Assembly: GCA_023101725.1 (NCBI GenBank)
Contig: JALJCO010010215.1
Span: 1-64,000 of the forward strand
DNA from: Atherinomorus stipes
Lineage: Eukaryota > Chordata > Actinopteri > Atheriniformes > Atherinidae
DNA: 64,000 bases
Direction: 5' to 3'
A program made the translations under genes and the position numbers. The notes beneath the pieces were generated by a model. It saw only the letters and a list, made by a program, of their open reading frames with translations. It was not told where the DNA came from and did no database searches. Every line of letters starts with the position of its first letter. The first letter of the stretch is position 1. Positions 1 to 11,477 of this stretch are shown here, in pieces.

Positions 1-2100
1 TAGCTGCAGTTTGTAATAGCTCTCCCTTAACTTTTGTGTTTTTTTCAAATATAGTTGTCTTTTTTATTGACATTACTTGTCAGATTAGGTTTTTCTTGGA
101 GGATTTTTTATGCTGGTTTGAAGGGTGTGCAATTCAGGAGATTTTTCCTCATATATTTGGCTTTTTTCACTACTTGTTATGATGTGTATCCATAGCAACG
201 GAAAAATTGTTTACCACCGGGATCAACTGTTAAAACTTTCCCAAATCAAGATTTTCAGCGAAATGACACGTCAAATCTCAGTGGAGTTAAGGAGAAAGAC
301 AAGAGGATGCAGGGCAGGGGTAAGGCAGAGAGAAAAACGGTGGAGATTTAAACCGTTTCTTCCAACTGTTGTGATGGGTAATGTAAGATCGCTAGCTAAC
401 AAGATGGACCAGCTTGAAGTGCTAACAAGGTCTCAGAAAGAGTACAGAGAATGCAGTATCATGTGTTTCACCGAGAGACATGGCTGCATGAACACATCCC
501 GGACTGTAATGCGTCTGTACACGGCTTCAAGACGGTCCGTGCAGACCGAAATAAACAGTTCAGCGGGAGGCGGAAGGGAGGCGGAATTGCAGTGCTGGTC
601 AATCAGCGTTGGTGCCATCCAGGACACGTCACTGTCAAGGAGAAGATCTGCACAAGAGACATTGAACTGTTAGCTGTGAGTTTTCGTCCATATTATTTAC
701 CCAGAGAGTTTGCCTGTGTTATTCTGGTAGCGGTTTATATAATACCAGGTACCGCACCAGAGACAGCCTGTGATGTCATCAGCTCCGTCGTGGCTAAACT
801 ACAAACACAGCATCCAAACTCATTCATGGCAATCTCTGGAGACTTCAACGTCGTCTCCCTCTCTGCTACGTTGCCAACTTTCCAGCAGTTTGTCAGCTGC
901 TCCACCAGAGAAAATAAGATGTTGGACTTATTTTATGCAAATACAAAGAATGCATACAGCTCCCTCTGCCCTGCCTCCTTTAGGAAGATCAGATCATAAT
1001 CTGGTTCTTCTCACCTCCACCTACAAGCCCATCGTTCAGCAGCAACCAGTCATTAGGAGGACGATTAAAACCTGGTCTACTGAGGCTGAAGATGCTCTGA
1101 GAGGGTGCTTTGAGGCCACAGACTGGAATGTCCTCTGTGAACCTCATGGAGATGACATCAACACCATGACTGAGTGTGTGACAGATTACATAAACCTCTG
1201 TGTGGACAACATCGTTCCAACAAGAACAGTGAGGTGCTTCCCCAATAACAAACCCTGGATCACCAGTGACCTGAAAAAGCTGCTGAACATTAAAAAGAAA
1301 GCTTTCAGGGATGGAGACAGGGAGTTACTGAAGACCACACAAAAACAACTGAAAACACAGACTAAGAAGTGAAGGAGAACGACAGGAAGAAGTTGGAGAG
1401 CAGCTCCAGCAGAACAACGTGAGGGATGTGTGGTCGGGAATGAAGAAGATCACTGGCTTTAAGTTAAAGGGGGACCAGACTGATGGAGGTCTGGACAGAG
1501 CTAACGAACTGAACATGTTCTTCAATAGGTTCAGTTCCCCCTGCCGACAACCCAACACACCACACACCCTCCATGAGCCCACAGCTTTCCTGTCCCACCT
1601 CCACTCTGTCACCCTGGACCTCAGTCATGGACCTGAACACAGCCTCCTCTCCCTCCACATCAGGACATCCTGAGACCTCTTTTGCCTCCATCTCCAGCAA
1701 TTAGCAATCAGCTTTGCAGCATCTGCTGGGGCAGCAGCATCAGAATCAGAGACTTGAAGAAACTAAACAAGCTGATCAAGAAAGCTGGTTCTGTGCTGGG
1801 AATAACTCTGGAGCCGCTGGAGCTGATCGTTCAAAAAGAATGCTGCACAAGCTGATGATGATGATGGAGGATTCTTCCCATCCTCTCCACAAAACGGTAA
1901 ATAATCAACAGAGTGTGTTCAGTGGGAAGCTGCGTCAAGTTCGCTGTAGGACGGAGAGATACAGAAATTCATTCCTGCCAGCAGCATCACCCTAAAGAAC
2001 AAGACTGACTGACTTTTTTTGTTTATTTAAAAAAAAAAAAAAAAGTGAGCTTTTACAATACTGAATTTCCCTTCGGGGATGAATAAAGTATTTTTCATTT
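1..2100 (+). mobile_element. Non-LTR retrotransposon (jockey/L2/CR1-like LINE), internally deleted
   Basis: The left edge carries a plus-strand LINE. An endonuclease-like region is followed by a short linker, then directly by a 3' end with an A-rich stretch near 2030 and the tail TTCGGGGATGAATAAAGTA near 2074-2092, a 3' terminus common to many fish LINEs. No reverse transcriptase region is seen between about 1670 and 1700, so most of ORF2 is missing. The 5' end may lie outside the window. The clade is inferred from the endonuclease style and the tail, not from a search. Confidence 0.75.
349..1673 (+). pseudogene. LINE ORF2 endonuclease remnant, frameshifted
   Basis: Three frames must be joined to read the protein: about 349-476, 476-990 and 990-1372, with a further linker piece at 1419-1673. 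An N-terminal NVRSLANKMDQLEVL motif starts the apurinic endonuclease-like (APE) domain. The metal-site motif SGDFN lies near 837-851 and the terminal SDHN motif near 988-1000. A lysine-rich linker (KPWITSDLKKLLNIKKKAFR) follows, as in LINEs that go on to a reverse transcriptase. At least two frameshifts make this copy non-functional, and no RT motif is present. Confidence 0.75.
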
Positions 2101-2575
2101 CATTCATTTCATTTCATTATGGAAATACACATTGTAGTTGCTGTAACAGAGACACACTGTCGCCATGGAAACACATACACGCTGTCTTTATAGAAACACA
2201 GGCACACTGTCGTCATGGAAATACACACCCACATTTTTACAGTAAAACAAACACACCGTTGTTATAGAAACACCGACACACCGTCGTTATGGAAACACAG
2301 ACCCATGTCATTATGGAAACCGACACACTGTCGCTAAGGAAACACAAACACACCATCATAATGGAAACACAGACACATCCACGTTACGGAAACACAGACA
2401 CACCGTTGTTATGGAAACAGACTCACTGTTGTTACTGTAATTCAGACACATTGTCGTTATGGAAACACACACGTCTTTATGGAAACGCAGACACACCGTT
2501 GTGATGGAAACAGACACACCGTCGTTACAGTAACTCAGACACATTGTCGTTATGGATACAGACACACTGTTGTTA
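2100..2575. repeat. Degenerate 24-26 bp minisatellite
   Basis: About 18-19 imperfect copies of a unit resembling ATGGAAACACAGACACACC plus GTCGTT. The array begins right after the LINE tail, so it may have grown from target or tail sequence. The open frames across it on both strands are by-products of the repeat. Confidence 0.8.
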
Positions 2576-2599
2576 TTTATTTATTTATTTTTTTTTTTT

Positions 2600-2838
2600 G
2601 TTATACTGGTATGATCCCCGAGGGGAAATTAGGGCTCTGCATTTTACCCATCTCTGTACTCTGTGAGTATCAGAGAGCAGTGGGCTGCTACTTAAAGCGC
2701 CCGGGGAGCAGATGGTGGGGGGTTAAGGACCTTGCTCAGGGGTCCACAGTGGTTCACCCAGGAGTCGTGTCGGGGAATCGAACCCGGGTCCTCCGCGCCC
2801 AAGCCCACGACGCTACCACTGGGCTATCCACTCCCCAA
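2600..2838 (-). mobile_element. tRNA-derived SINE, minus orientation
   Basis: Read on the minus strand, the right end starts with a tRNA-like head carrying an A-box-like TAGCCCAGTGGTAG and a B-box GGGTTCGATTCC. A body shared with the SINE at 54970-55199 follows, then a LINE-type tail (CCCTAATTTCCCCTCGGGG) and a T-rich plus-strand stretch near 2580-2600. These boxes are the internal RNA polymerase III promoter of such SINEs. It is a SINE and not a tRNA gene, because no cloverleaf is completed. Confidence 0.8.
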
Positions 2839-3444
2839 AAGCAAAATGTTATATAAATGTTAAATATAGTAACATATCGCACAGAAATACTCTGATGACT
2901 CATCAGAAATACTGTGATGACTACAGGTGTGGGTTCTCCTGCACAGCCTCACATGTATGACATGGTAAATATTTTTGCTTCAACCTGTTAATCACACTCA
3001 ACCAATAGGGAAAAAGTTGCCAACATTTGAACTTTATAAAAAAATCAAACATTGCTTTTTAGCCATTTAGAGAAATGACAGATATGAAAAATACAGGTAC
3101 TACCCCAAAAATGATAATATCCTGAAAAAGTTAATGTATTTCTGTAATTCAACTTAAAAGGTGCAATTAACATATTTTTTAGACAAATAATATGTGAATC
3201 AATATATTTAAAGTTTTTGTTTGTTTGGATGTTGCTGATTAGAAGTTGCAGCTTTAGAAAACCTAAAATTCAAAAACTCAAAAAAATGAGAACAGTGTGA
3301 AAAGCTCCAGTATTGTAGGTTCAGAGAGTCACATTCTAATCAGGTCAGTAATCCAAACACCTCCATAAGTGCCCTGATCCTTTAAAAAGTCTCTGTCTTG
3401 GTTTAGAAGAATTCACAATCATGGGGAAGATGCTGATCTGACAG

Positions 3445-4010
3445 TTGTGCAGAAAACCATCATTGACTCCCTGCACAAGGTGGAAAGACACAAAAAGTGA
3501 TAGAAAAGAAGCTGGATGTTCTCAGAGTGTCTCAAAGCACATTAATGGACAGTTAAGTGGAAGGAAGAAGAGTGGAAGAAAACGGTGTAGAAGCCGGATG
3601 GCTGACAGCAGCCTGGAGAAGATGGTCAGGAAAGGGCCTTTCAGACTGGTGGAGGACTTCATAAGGAATGGACCTGTGAGCTTCATCAAGTCCAGCATCA
3701 ATGCAGCCGTCTACCAGGACATTTTGGAGACCTTCATGCTTGCTTCAGTGGACCAGCTGTATGGGGATGCAGACTTCATCTTCCAGTAGGACTTGGCACC
3801 TGCCCACACTGCCAAAACTACAAAATCCTGGTTCAACAACCATGGATCACCATGCTGGATTGGCCCGCAAACTCACCTGACCTGAACCCCATTGAAAACA
3901 TGTGGGGCATCGTCAGAGAAAGCTGAACGGGAAGAGAGCGAACAATAAAGAAGAGCTCAAGGCTGTGATGGAAGCATGTTGGTCTCCATAACAGCTGAGA
4001 TATGCCACAA
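3445..4010 (+). pseudogene. Tc1-like transposase remnant
   Basis: The reading runs through fragments ending in GDADFIFQ, a stop, then DLAPAHTAKTTKSWF and a decayed relative of the WPANSPDLNPIE motif near 3860-3900. These match the second and third parts of the Tc1 DDE catalytic region. Stops at about 3787 and later, plus frame changes, make it non-functional. The N-terminal helix-turn-helix part is only weakly visible near 3440-3540. Confidence 0.7.
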
Positions 4011-4536
4011 GCTGCTAGCATCCATGCCACGCCGGATTAAAGCTGCTAGCATCCATGCCACGGCGGGTTAAAGCTGGTAGCATCTATGCCACACCGGGTT
4101 AAAGCTGCTAGCATCCATGCCACGCTGGGTTAAAGCTGCTAGCATCCATGCCACGCCGGGTTAAAGCTGCTAGCATCCATGCCACGCCAGGTTAAAGCTG
4201 CTAGCATCCATGCCACGCCGGGTTAAAGCTGCTAGCATCCATGCCACGCCGGGTTAAAGCTGCTAGCATCCATGCCACGCCGGGTTAAAGCTGCTAGCAT
4301 CCATGCCACGCCGGGTTAAAGCTGCTAGCATCCATGCCACGCCGGGTTAAAGCTGCTAGCATCTATGCCACGCTGGGTTAAAGCTGCTAGCATCCATGCC
4401 ACGCCGGGTTAAAGCTGCTAGCATCCATGCCACGCCGGGTTAAAGCTGCTAGCATCCATGCCACGCCGGGTTAAAGCTGCTAGCATCCATGCCACACCGG
4501 GTTAAAGCTGCTAGCATCCATGCCACGCCGGGTTAA
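4011..4536. repeat. 31-bp minisatellite inside the Tc1-like element (about 17 copies)
   Basis: The unit starts GCTGCTAGCATCCATGCCAC and ends GCCGGGTTAAA. The copies are nearly identical, with scattered single changes. The first half of the unit is the sequence that ends the transposase region (near 4008-4035), so the array is a tandem expansion of element sequence. Confidence 0.9.
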
Positions 4537-4854
4537 GGAGTCATTCATGCAAAAGGACCAAACCAAGTGCTAAGTACAGATGCAAGATTTTACTTTAGGA
4601 GGCCTGATATTTTTGTATTCAAAGTCCTTTTTAAATTGATTTCATGCAATATTCAAATTTTTTTAGTTTTAGAGTTTGAGGTTTTCTTAAGCTGCAACTT
4701 CTAATCAGCAACATCCAAACAAATAAAAGCTTGAAATATATTGATTTGCATATTATTTATCTAAACAATATGTAAGTTGCACCTTTTAAGTTGAATTATA
4801 GAAATACATGAACTTTTTCCACATTATTCTAATTTTTTGGGTGGTACCTTTATA

Positions 4855-5619
4855 TCTGAAGGCACACCATCTGTCCATCCCAGTTTTACTCTGGAATGAT
4901 TTTTTCAAACCATCATATTTCTGGTTTTCACTGTCCGTCAACATCAAACTGGGGGAGTTTCAGATTTGAACTTTCCAGTGAAGCTGACAGCATCCAGGTC
5001 ACCTGGTTTTTGCTGCTGGGCTGCAAAAATGGCACGTGACCCAATCAAAACATCTTTGTCCTCCTCCTCATGTAGAGTAGTGGAAGTAAAATTCTGAAAA
5101 AGGGGTTATTTCAGTGAGAGGAATTCATTTTGAGAAACATGACCACAACTTGCTTGTCTTGTTGCCACGCATTAGTAATCCCTGACCACGATTTAATGAT
5201 GCGTAGCCATGGGATAACATCGCCTGGCCATGCCTTATCAACACATGACCACAAGCTTTTTGTTGTTGTTGTTGTTTTCTGCCAATGTCATCAGGGACCT
5301 ACCTGAAATTAGCCTCAAGCTAACCTGTTTTATTCAGTTTTGTTAGACAGAGTTGCTTGTTTTTGTAACTGCTACATGGTAGCAGATTTTTATTATGGGG
5401 CCATGCAGACTCACACTAATGATATGATGCAGTTTGCAGTATTTATGAAATCACAAACCTCTTTACCTGAGTTAACGCTGTCCTGAAGTACCCGAAGGTA
5501 GGTTAAGTTAGTGTTGTAAATGTCAAGGCTTTCTGATACATGGTGGCCACCGATGTTGCAAGTTCAAAGAGGTGAGACACAAGAATTACGATTTCAGTGT
5601 TTGACAGGAGGAATTCTTA
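4855..5619. other. No gene seen
   Basis: Mixed-composition DNA with no coding frame of recognisable similarity, no splice-framed exon and no clear repeat apart from a short GTT run near 5260. Confidence 0.5.
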
Positions 5620-6387
5620 AGATGTGTTCAGACCAAACGCGATGTCAGGGTGTCAGGTTTACATGCAAAGTCAATGGTGACGCGCATCAAGGAGCGTCGA
5701 CCCTTCTTGTGGCACATTTTGCACGTCAGCCGTGGTGCGTTTGAGCATTTTAGCATCCGACGCACCTGACATGCGTTACACGCGTCAAACGCCAAAGTTG
5801 GTAAATCTGAACTTTTGCAGCGTTGACGCGGGGCGTTGACCAATCAGGGAGACTCAGTACGTCTCGGTGTCATGACGCAGACACACATTTTCTGGCAGCC
5901 GAGGAGACCCCGGGGGATCTCCTCACTCCACAGAGACAGCGGAGGATAAACTGTTATCTACGTCCGGTCCGGTTATTCTCAACGACAGGTGAGGACCTGT
6001 TGTCCCGACGGGATGTAATGGACTTATGATGCCGTCCCGATGTGGGACTGCAGGTCATTAAACTGGGCTGGATCAAACGAAAGCTGCGGCCATCGCCGGC
6101 ACGCAGCTCCTGGAGTAAACGGTTAAATCAGCAAACGCAGAACACCTCTGAAAAATCTGATGAATCCAGACACGTTCAGAGTAGATGCTCAGTTTCATCT
6201 GCCATTATATACGCAGAGACACAGGCAAAGGAAAGACCGGGTCGTCCACCACTCTAGACGCTCTTGATGCGTGTCAAGAGCGTTTTTGTCTTTAAATGTC
6301 AGCGTCTGATTTTATGTGAACCAGCATCAAACTTTGGGCATCAGGCACGTTTTTGACGCCCAAATCGCGTTTGGTCTGAACACACCG
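5620..6387. mobile_element. Nonautonomous DNA transposon with TGTGTTCAGACCAAACGCGA termini
   Basis: Left end GTGTTCAGACCAAACGCGAT at 5624-5643. Right end is its complement, ATCGCGTTTGGTCTGAACAC at 6364-6383, with TTA-like bases beside both ends. The interior encodes nothing recognisable, and the small frames at 5520-6257 are unsupported. The TTA flanks could fit a PIF/Harbinger-type element, but the superfamily is uncertain. Confidence 0.7.
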
Positions 6388-6399
6388 TTACGTGATGTC

Positions 6400-6475
6400 C
6401 CGACAGATTGTCAGCTGGACTGAGGTCTGGGCTTTGACTAGGCCATTCCACCATTCCATGATTCCCTTTAGGCCA
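6400..6475 (-). pseudogene. Short Tc1-like transposase fragment
   Basis: The segment TGAGGTCTGGGCTTTGACTA and its surroundings is the antisense of the WPSQSPDLxPIE region of Tc1-type transposases. Only about 70 bp is recognisable, and no terminal repeats were found. Confidence 0.5.
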
Positions 6476-7530
6476 CTTTAGTGCTGCCATAAGTGGGATT
6501 TATGCCCGCTGGTCATCTGGTCATGGCGTAGCTGATGCAGATGATGTGCACATTCTCCAGTGTAGGGTTGCAGAGTCCAGTGCTTCCCACCAGCGCCAGC
6601 TTCCGGCCATATATCCGACTACTCCAGTAAGTCCAGCCGGTTACCTGTTTATAATCAGGATTGTAGCCATCGGGTTCTGGTAGGGATTCTGCGAAATGAC
6701 GCATGACGTGTACGCACTCTGTGTTGTAAGCAGCCAAAATGCAGCTACCACGTTCAGGCTTCCCCCACCCTAGTTTCCCTTACAGCTACTTTGGTGCAAG
6801 TCCCACTATGACACCGCTGTTCTCTGTTGACCAGCTAGTTAGTGAGAGGAGAAAATGTCGACAACAATCCTCGTAGGAAAGATGCTGTGATACCTGATCA
6901 CTGTTGGCTTCTGTCTCAGGAGAGGTCTTTGTTACACTGTCTCCTTACATTATCCTTGGATCTGTGATCAACAGGCTTTATTCGTATGACATGCAGTTTG
7001 ATAACTGATTTTGTTGCATTTTCTGCAAAAGAAACCAGTGTTTGGAGACATGACTGGTCAGTGCCAGGCAGAGCAAGACCAATCTGCAGTACACTTCTAA
7101 ACTGGTTACCAGGTCAACAAACACCAAGGTAAGAAACACAAAACCTCTGCAACCCCACACCCCCACTGTTTCCCTTTCAGGGGTTAGATGACAGTAATCC
7201 TTCACTGGAACTGGCTCATGAACCTCGTTTCATTGTAAAGAGGAATAAAAATCAGGAAAAATGCTTCATAAGTTTATTATAATTGTTTTAAGTTAATACA
7301 ATGTTTTTTTTATTGGTTACTTTTAGTCCAAGTAAAAAAAAAGTGTTATAGGAACCAAATAAGGACAGAAGAAGTACAAAAAAATGTGAGGATGTTGTAC
7401 AAGGAAGATATCAATTATTGGTTATTATTTATTTTAATTTGACCCTTAAAGTCGTAGCCATTTCTGCTACACTTGTTATGCCTGTTTTTGTTTGTTTTTA
7501 TTGAGGTAAAACTTTAATTGAGCCTCAAAC
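6476..7530. other. No gene seen
   Basis: Small open frames occur (for example 6513-6737 and 6978-7205, minus) but have no recognisable domain or splice context. From about 7260 the DNA becomes AT-rich. Confidence 0.5.
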
Positions 7531-7589
7531 ATTTTAATCCCAGTCAGCATCCAGAACATTTAATCCCAGTAAGCATCCAGAACCTTTAA

Positions 7590-8258
7590 AGGGACTTGAG
7601 GCAAGATTAAGAAACGAAACTCGCGACTGCCACGACTGGCGCTTCAGGTAACTGCAGCCACGAGCCAAGCCGTCACGGGAGCACAAACTGAAGCTATGAT
7701 GCTGTTTACTCACCTTTTTCTCCGTAGTTCCACTTTTTAGTGTCTTTCAGTTGATCTGGATCGTTTGCTGACGGCAGAATAATCCATAACTATCGCTTAC
7801 AGTGTTTGAATTTACCGCGACCGGCTTCGTCCTATATCAAAAAAGCGGATGTAGCGTCATTTGACGTCACGTCCGCATGGCAGAGCTGAAAAGCTATAAT
7901 GTTGTTTAATAAGCTTTTTCTTCGTAGTTACACATTTTAGTGTCTTTCAGTTGATCTAGATCGTATTCTGACGGCAGAATAATCCATAACTATCGCTTAC
8001 GGTGTTTTTATTTAACGTGACCGTCTTTTCCTGCATCAAAACTGTGGATGTAGCGTCATTTGACGTCACGTCCGCAGGGCAGCGCGGGAAATTCGGACAC
8101 CGAATTGCAGCGCATTTTGCAGCACACAGCCTGTTCAAGGCAACGGAGAGAAACGTGGGTGGAAATGTTATTTTTGGTATTTAGCGCTTCATCACCCATG
8201 AGTATGAAAAAAAGAGACTTTCATGTTTGGTTTTTTTAAATTCCTGCCTCAAGTCCCT
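7590..8258. mobile_element. TTAA-flanked nonautonomous DNA transposon (AGGGACTTGAGGCA termini)
   Basis: The termini are AGGGACTTGAGGCAAGA (left) and the complement of AGGGACTTGAGGCAGGA (right). Each end is flanked by TTAA (7586-7589, 8259-8262). Removing the element and one TTAA restores the minisatellite motif GAACCTTTAATCCC, so the empty site is visible in the neighbouring units. An internal segment of about 199 bp is duplicated, each copy carrying TGACGTCA. A related copy lies at 44487-44956. TTAA target duplication is typical of piggyBac-type elements; no transposase is encoded. Confidence 0.75.
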
Positions 8259-9390
8259 TTAATCCCAGTAAGCATCAGAACCTTTAATCCCAATCAGCAG
8301 CAGAACCTTTAATCCCAGTCAGCATCAGAACCTTTAATCCCAGTCAGCATCAGAACCTTTAATCCCAGTCAGCATCAGAACCTTTAATCCCAATCAGCAG
8401 CAGAACCTTTAATCCCAGTCAGCATCAGAACCTTTAATCCCAGTCAGCATCAGAACCTTTAATCCCAATCAGCATCAGAACCTTTAATCCCAGTCAGTAT
8501 ATAGAACCTTTAATCCCAATCAGCATCAGAACCTTTAATCCCAGTCAGCATCTAGAACCTTTAATCCTAGTCAGCATCAGAACCTTTAATCCCAGTCAGC
8601 ATCAGAACCTTTAATCCCAGTCAGCATCTACAACCTTTAATCCAAGTGAGCATCAAAACCTTTAATCCCAGTCAGCATCCAGAACCTTTAATCCCAATCA
8701 GCAGCAGAACCTTTAATCCCAATCAGCATCAGAACCTTTAATCCCAATCAGCATCAGAACCTTTAATCCCAATCAGCGGCAGAACCTTTAATCCCAATCA
8801 GCGGCAAAACCTTTAATCCCAGTCAGCGGCAGAACCTTTAATCCCAATCAGCGGCAAAACCTTTAATCCCAGTCAGCATCAAAACCTTTAATCCCAATCA
8901 GCGGCAGAACCTTTAATCCCAGTCAGCATCAAAACCTTTAATCCCAGTCAACATCCAGAACATTTAATCCCAGTCAGCATCAGAACCTTTAATCCCAATC
9001 AGCATCAGAACCTTTAATCCCAGTCAGCATCAAAACCTTTAATCCCAGTCAGCATCCAGAACCTTTAATCCCAGTCAGCATCAGAACCTTTAATCCCAGT
9101 CAGCATCAGAACCTTTAATCCCAATCAGCATCAGAACCTTTAATCCCAGTCAGTATATAGAACCTTTAATCCCAGTCAACATCAAGAACCTTTCATCCCA
9201 ATCAGCATCAGAACCTTTAATCCCAGCCAGCATCAAAACCTTTAATCCCAGTTAGCATCCAGAACCTTTAATCCCAATCAGCATCAGATCCTTTTATCCC
9301 AGTTGACATCAGAACCTTTAATCCCGGTCAGCATCAGAACCTTTAATCCCGGTCAGCATCCGAACCTTTAATCCCAGTCAGCATCCAGAA

Positions 9391-9918
9391 CTAGGGGTGG
9401 GCGATATTGCCAAAAAATGATATCACGATATATTTTCCAAAATACCTCGATGACGATATCACAGACGATATTGATGTCTTATTGAGAAGTCAGAGCTTCT
9501 GTAAAATCCTTTCACTCATACCTACTTTTAATAAAGCCTCTACAGTTCCATGGTTTATGAACATTATTACACATATGTGTTAATATTACTGCTGCATGTG
9601 GCATTTTACAGATAAAATGCTTCAAGATTAGCCATTTTAACTACTTTAATCATCATTTCATTTAATTTTTTACATACTGAGCAACACAAACTGGGCATAG
9701 ATGTAAAATGCAACTTGACATTTACAAACATCAGCCAACGTAAGTAAGCTAGTTCTATTTCTTCCTTTATCTTACTAACCATTCATGTATGTGGAACGTC
9801 CACCAGCTCGTCTCTGTCCATCATCTCCACATGCAGCTGCACTCACTTCTTGGACGCTGCTAACGTGAACATGAACTTGTGCTGCAGTGATGCTGCTAGC
9901 TGCCTTGTAGCTAAACAT
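9391..9918. mobile_element. Possible hAT-like MITE end (TAGGGGTGGGCGATAT start)
   Basis: The block begins TAGGGGTGGGCGATATTG exactly where the 25-bp array stops, and contains repeated GATATCACGATAT-type words. Similar starts mark the elements at 16102 and 47888. No matching right end is seen before the foldback, so the right part is missing or was replaced. Confidence 0.5.
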
Positions 9919-11477
9919 TTAGCGGCATTTAGTAGCTTCATCCGTCAGTTCCACTTCCCACCCAGCCTGTGTCCAGCGTGGCCTCTGGAGCAAATCACGG
10001 CCATTTTAATCATTTGTTTTCTTGTGGATCCCCACTGCGGTCAAACCAGCCACCTCCCGTTTTCACGTAGTCAAGCCAGCCGCTTTTAAATTTTGAGTGC
10101 GCTTCTGTCATGGGCTTTACGGTATATGCACGGAAACCACTTCGTAGCATGAAACTGCAGGTTGTTTCTCTGTTTTCTCTGAATAGACAGTTTTGTGCAG
10201 CAAAATTCCATCCGAACATTAAATGATTACTCATACACCAATTCTGATATATATACAGTTGTACATATAGAGAAAAAGGTATATTAAAAGCCTATTAAGA
10301 CCTAAAATAAAAATAACTAATTGGTGTATCTTGGCCAACTTGGGTAGTACTAAAACCCTGACCTGGTTTGGGTTCAATAAGTCACATGACCTCAAAGGTA
10401 TTGAGCAAAAATGCAAATTTTTACAGTTAAAAAAAAAAAAAAATCTATAAAGACCTAAAATCAAACACAAATTGGTGTATGTTGACCAGCTTGGGTAGTA
10501 CTATAATCCTGACCTTGTTTTTGGTCAAAAGGTCACATGACCTCAAAGCTATTGAGCTAAATTGCTCATATTTACAGCAAAAAATGCATTAAAATCTATA
10601 AAAGCAACTGCTTGATGGGCAACTTCTTTTTCATTATGTAGCTTTGGAATATCATTGTGGGTTGCATGTTTTGCAGCTTGTTTTGTCAATTGGACTTCTC
10701 AATATACTTTGTTAAATATATATATAATATAATCTCTCCATTCTCTATCATCTGTGCACTATTAAGCAAAACACCACTTAATTTTTCTTTTTAGGGCTTT
10801 AAAGAAAATTGTATATTTTTTTAGTACAAATATTCACATTTTTTCTCAATACATTTGAGATCATGTGACTTTTTGACCCCAAACAAGGCCAGGATTATAG
10901 TACTACCCAAGCTGGCTAAGATACACCAATTTGTTTTTTATTAAAGGTCTTTATAGATTTTTAATGTATTTTTTACTGTAAATATTAGCATTTTTGCTCA
11001 ATACCTTTGAGGTCATGTGACCTATTGACCCCAAACCATGTCAGGATTATAGTACTACCCAAGGTGGCCAAGATACACCAATTAGTTTTTGATTTTAGGT
11101 CTTAATAGGTTTTTAATATACCTTTTACTGTAAATGATTACTCATTCACCAATTCTGATATATATACAGTTGTATATATAATGTTCGGATGGAATTTTGC
11201 TGCACAAAACTATCTATTCAGAGAAAACAGAGAAACAACCTGCAGTTTCATGCTACGAAGTGGTTTCCGTGCATATACCGTAAAGCCTACGACAGAAGCG
11301 CACTCAGAATTTAAGAGCGGCTGGCTTGACTACGTGAAAATGGGAGGTGGCTGGTTTGACCGCAGTGGGGATCCACAAGAAAACAAATGATTAAAATGGC
11401 CGTGATGGCCGAGAGGCCACGCTGGACACAGGCTGGGTGGGAAGTGGAACTGACGGATGAAGATACTAAATGCCGCT
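9919..11477. mobile_element. Large foldback (palindromic) element, arms about 0.65 kb
   Basis: The left arm (about 9919-10600) is the inverted copy of the right arm (about 10810-11477), with a loop of about 200 bp. Matching minus and plus open frames (10010-10234 and 11181-11390) are mirror images of one arm sequence, not genes. Each arm has two tandem copies of a subrepeat of roughly 150 bp containing GGTCACATGACCTCAAAG. A segment of about 50 bp (10220-10269 and 11131-11180) keeps the same orientation in both arms although the arms are inverted. Confidence 0.85.

Larger units (their letters stand above)
3094..4848 (+). mobile_element. Tc1-like DNA transposon, defective
   Basis: The ends are inverted repeats of about 200 bp: CAGGTACTACCCC at the left and GGGTGGTACC at the right, each next to TA. 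Inside the arms GATTAGAAGTTGCAGCTTTA near 3238 pairs with its complement near 4690. The element holds a decayed transposase and a 31-bp array that swelled inside it. It is a Tc1/mariner member by its TA flanks and transposase remnant. Confidence 0.8.

Noticed and set aside
2765..2838. tRNA gene
   Set aside because: A- and B-box-like motifs belong to a SINE head; no complete cloverleaf and a SINE body follows.
10010..11390. Two similar ORFs of 69-74 codons (MFGWNFAAQN...)
   Set aside because: They are mirror images in the arms of a foldback element and have no known domain; most likely noncoding element sequence.
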